This document shows, one piece after another, positions 15,626 to 15,686 of a stretch of 15,686 bases of DNA; position 1 is the stretch's first letter; every line of letters begins with the position of its first letter. The stretch comes from Bacillota bacterium (GTDB lineage: Bacteria > Bacillota > Clostridia > Acetivibrionales > DTU013), in assembly GCA_023435925.1 (NCBI GenBank), contig JAEZLF010000139.1, forward strand, positions 1-15,686. Reading direction: 5' to 3'. The notes beneath the pieces were generated by a model. That model saw only the letters and a list, made by a program, of their open reading frames with translations, made no database searches and was not told where the DNA came from. The translations under genes and the position numbers were made by a program.

Positions 15626-15686
15626 TTGTCAGCTATTCATATAATAGTATCGATATTCCATATAATATTTTCGTTGTCCCTTATCG
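15626..15686 (+). CDS. Start of a membrane-like protein, cut by the window edge
   Basis: GGGAGGTG at 15612-15619 is a strong RBS, 6-8 bases before TTG at 15626. From there 20 codons stay open to the edge and encode a very hydrophobic peptide beginning MSAIHIIVSIFHIIFSL, like a first transmembrane helix or signal anchor. A promoter candidate lies just upstream. The family cannot be named from 20 residues. Confidence 0.5.
   Translation, partial: MSAIHIIVSIFHIIFSLSLI

Overview
The window looks like chromosomal DNA of an anaerobic, low-to-moderate-GC Gram-positive bacterium of the class Clostridia. This is inferred from strong AGGAGG-type ribosome binding sites, frequent TTG starts, a LytTR/GHKL two-component pair, an S-layer-homology (SLH) surface protein, a ferredoxin-domain aldo/keto reductase and a clostridial-type [FeFe]-hydrogenase-like fragment. 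I cannot name genus or species from the sequence.

Layout. Bases 1-196 are a structured leader with a hairpin and a short direct repeat. Bases 197-4852 encode an ABC system on the + strand: a 951-residue FtsX/MacB-type permease with two FtsX cores, a compact ATPase, and a second ATPase with an unusual N-terminal pentapeptide-repeat extension and a C-terminal AbrB-like domain. Bases 4992-7054 encode a LytTR response regulator and a GHKL sensor kinase of the AgrA/AgrC type. A terminator at 7103-7132 separates these from a second unit. That unit is a small cysteine-containing protein of unknown function (7176-7472) whose stop overlaps the start (ATGA) of a 1444-residue secreted SLH protein (7469-11803). 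The SLH gene is visibly richer in G+C than its neighbours.

A perfect 42-bp palindrome (11864-11905) follows, then enolase (12035-13336). A symmetric terminator (13409-13451) is shared with a convergent aldo/keto reductase carrying two 4Fe-4S motifs (14568-13456, minus strand). The right end holds a consensus-like promoter (14842-14870) driving a fragment of an [FeFe]-hydrogenase-like protein (14957-15490). Last come another promoter, an RBS and the first 20 codons of a membrane-like protein that runs off the window.

How the parts may work together (inference). The permease and ATPases form an exporter or mechanotransmission-type ABC complex. The adjacent LytTR/GHKL pair probably senses an extracellular or envelope signal and may control the ABC genes, the SLH surface-protein operon, or both. 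Direct repeats upstream of both units are candidate operators. Enolase and the right-hand redox genes look unrelated to that module. I saw no tRNA, rRNA, CRISPR array, insertion sequence or phage gene.
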